Source: Microvirga sesbaniae
GTDB taxonomy: Bacteria; Pseudomonadota; Alphaproteobacteria; Rhizobiales; Beijerinckiaceae
Length of the DNA: 64,000 nucleotides
Reading direction: 5' to 3'
NCBI RefSeq assembly: GCF_025460805.1
Contig: NZ_JAMXFJ010000015.1
Location: 8,555 to 72,554, forward strand
The notes below the pieces were generated by a model. It did not search any database. It saw only the letters and a list, made by a program, of their open reading frames with translations, and was not told the origin of the DNA. The translations under genes and the position numbers were made by a program. Of the stretch, positions 62,875-64,000 are shown one piece after another (the stretch's first letter is position 1; each line of letters begins with the position of its first letter).

Positions 62875-62888
62875 TGTAGATTCCTACA
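62875..62888. promoter_or_regulatory. Lux-box-like inverted repeat before luxI
   Basis: TGTAG-ATTC-CTACA is a perfect inverted repeat 61 bp upstream of the luxI-type start codon and 10 bp after the luxR stop. LuxR-type regulators bind inverted repeats of this general size; the assignment is inferred. Confidence 0.5.
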
Positions 62889-62948
62889 ATATCTTTTGTC
62901 GTTCGAGTGCGTCAGAACCCTTCCATAACAATGAAGGGGACGGCATAG

Positions 62949-63590
62949 ATGACGCAAGTTCACGTGATTACCAACGACAATCGCTCATCCTACGAAGACG
63001 AGGTCGGATAATACTTTCGACTGAGGCACGACGTCTTCGTCAAAGAACGCGGCTGGAGGAATTTGAACTGCGCCGACGGGCAGGAGATCGATGTCTACGA
63101 CAATGAAAGCGCGATTTACCTTCTTGCCATCGATCGGGGCCGCGTCGTCGGAGGGCAACGCCTCTATCCCACGCATGCGCCCCATATGCTGAGCGAGGTC
63201 TTCGGTCATATGACGCAGCGAGGCATTCCCCGGGCGCAGCATATCCTGGAATGGACACGATACTTCGTCGTCAAGGAACGAAGGGTCGGACGGACGGATT
63301 GCCGCCTTCTTGCTGCACTGCAGCAATTCTGCCTCGAGGAAGGCGTCACGGGCGTTACGGCAGTGGTCGAGATGTGGTGGCTTCCCCGCTGGCATCAGGT
63401 CGGTTTCAAGGTCCGTCCGCTTGGGCTGCCAACCCTGATCGAAGATCAGCCCTGCATCGCAGCAGAGATCGAGATCTCAGAGGCGAGCCTTGATCAGGTT
63501 CGAAAGCTCGCAGGTCTGCATGCCCCTGCCCTGGTTCGCAACGGCCGGATGCGCCCTCTCATCGATCGGGTGCCGCATGTCGCCGCCTGA
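62949..63590 (+). pseudogene. LuxI-type acyl-homoserine-lactone synthase interrupted by in-frame TAA
   Basis: Reading from ATG 62949 (with GGGGAC upstream) gives MTQVHVITNDNRSSYEDEVG, then TAA at 63009 to 63011, then in the same frame YFRLRHDVFVKERGWRN, EIDVYDNESAIYLLAIDRGR, GGQRLYPTHAPHMLSEVFGH, EWTRYFVVKERRVGRTDCRL, EMWWLPRWHQVGFKVRPLGL. All LuxI landmark residues (R, F, W, D, E, R) are intact around the stop. A CAA to TAA change would explain it. A restart at TTG 63063 would lose the essential N-terminal Arg/Phe/Trp region. So the gene is either recently inactivated, read through, or affected by a sequence error. Confidence 0.85.
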
Positions 63591-63825
63591 TGAGAACCTT
63601 CCCCTCTCCTCCTTCATCCAGGAGGAGATGATCGACCGCGCGTCTCAGAACCTGGCGCATCTCCTTGGTCAATTTCCTCCCATCGTCCGTTTGAGGCTCC
63701 TCGCCTTCATGCATCTGGTGGAATATCCCGACACGATGAGAGCCTCGCTCGAGATCGCCCCTTCGGGAACCATGCGCCTGATCTTGGACACGAAGGTCAC
63801 GCCGGGCCTCGCTCATCGCCATTGA
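63577..63825 (+). CDS. Small hypothetical protein overlapping the luxI end (82 aa)
   Basis: An 82-residue soluble protein starting inside luxI (14-bp overlap): LPLSSFIQEEMIDRASQNLA, HLLGQFPPIVRLRLLAFMHL, EYPDTMRASLEIAPSGTMRL. No family is recognised. The overlap means it depends on translation of the interrupted luxI, so polarity from the TAA could also reduce it. Small genes at this position may modify or regulate signal synthesis; that is speculation. Confidence 0.65.
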   Translation: MSPPDENLPLSSFIQEEMIDRASQNLAHLLGQFPPIVRLRLLAFMHLVEYPDTMRASLEIAPSGTMRLILDTKVTPGLAHRH

Positions 63826-63856
63826 GGCCCGTCCTCCGAGACAACCGCGAAGAGGC

Positions 63857-63879
63857 CCCGTGCTCTCCACGAGCACGGG
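63857..63879. terminator. Hairpin between convergent genes
   Basis: CCCGTGCTC and GAGCACGGG form a perfect 9-bp stem with a 5-nt loop between the small gene and the DUF892 gene. No T tract is present. Confidence 0.7.
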
Positions 63880-63903
63880 ACCTTGCAGTCGACGCGAGGT
63901 CCT

Positions 63904-64000
63904 CAGGCTGCCTTCGTGTTCACGCGGGCTTCCGCGAGATCGGTCAACAGCTTGTCGGTCTTCTTCTCTTCCTGAAGGTTCTGATCGAGGAGCTTTGCGG
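63904..64000 (-). CDS. DUF892 (YciE-like) ferritin-fold protein, C-terminal fragment
   Basis: Partial: only the last 31 residues are in the window, AKLLDQNLQEEKKTDKLLTD then LAEARVNTKAA and stop. The pattern LLxQxLxEEKxTDxxLTxLAE at the C-terminus is typical of DUF892 ferritin-like stress proteins. The rest lies beyond base 64000. Confidence 0.75.

Noticed and set aside
63063..63590. Full-length luxI starting at TTG 63063
   Set aside because: It would lack the N-terminal region with the essential Arg, Phe and Trp of LuxI. The native start with ribosome site is at 62949, upstream of the TAA.

Overview
The window is high-GC DNA from an alphaproteobacterium of the order Hyphomicrobiales (Rhizobiales), most likely a Methylobacteriaceae-type organism such as Microvirga; the genus is an inference. 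The order-level call rests on the cell-cycle set (CtrA, ChpT, a SciP-type CtrA inhibitor, GANTC sites before ctrA), an EipA/DUF1134 envelope protein, PmtA, the alphaproteobacterial form of the SOS operator (GAAC-N7-GAAC) before imuA-imuB-dnaE2, and three families of dispersed palindromic intergenic repeats.

0-19 kb: one long minus-strand cluster encodes an alginate-type polysaccharide pathway: algD, alg8, alg44, algA, an algG-type C5-epimerase with a roughly 500-residue helical N-terminal extension, an algL-like protein, then three exported SEL1-repeat proteins (974, 968 and 449 aa). Several junctions overlap or nearly touch, so it is probably one transcript starting in the 670-bp leader before algD. 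A LuxR-type regulator follows. No recognisable algE, algX or acetylation genes (algI, algJ, algF) are in the window. A membrane diguanylate cyclase at 22 kb could supply the c-di-GMP that the intact Alg44 PilZ motif should bind.

19-30 kb: a lytic transglycosylase, a DEDDh exonuclease, an exported proline/alanine-rich protein, the diguanylate cyclase and the SOS mutagenesis operon imuA-imuB-dnaE2. 29-45 kb: accessory and stress genes among intergenic repeats (orphan BrnA-like antitoxin, two DUF2382 proteins, DUF6766 membrane protein, large hybrid histidine kinase, small response regulator, MFS exporter, M15 peptidase, LysR/SRPBCC pair, tRNA-Met(CAU), pmtA, mnmA).

45-59 kb: cell-cycle and envelope core (sciP, a Fis-type HTH protein, fliJ-like gene, ctrA, chpT, cysQ-like phosphatase, eipA), then a D-amino-acid aminotransferase, an exported protein with a possible Cys-His-Asp triad, a SWIB protein, two single-domain response regulators and a UvsE-type UV endonuclease. 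59-64 kb: a four-gene envelope operon (YtxH-like, DUF3618, holin-like DUF1469, hypothetical), an XRE regulator with a TTG start, and a LuxR/LuxI quorum-sensing pair in which luxI has an in-frame TAA at codon 21. A small gene overlaps the luxI end and a partial DUF892 gene runs off the window edge.

The strongest candidates for something undescribed are the alginate-type cluster with its fused epimerase, altered lyase and SEL1 trio, and the interrupted luxI. Homology calls were made by reading the sequence; no database search was run.
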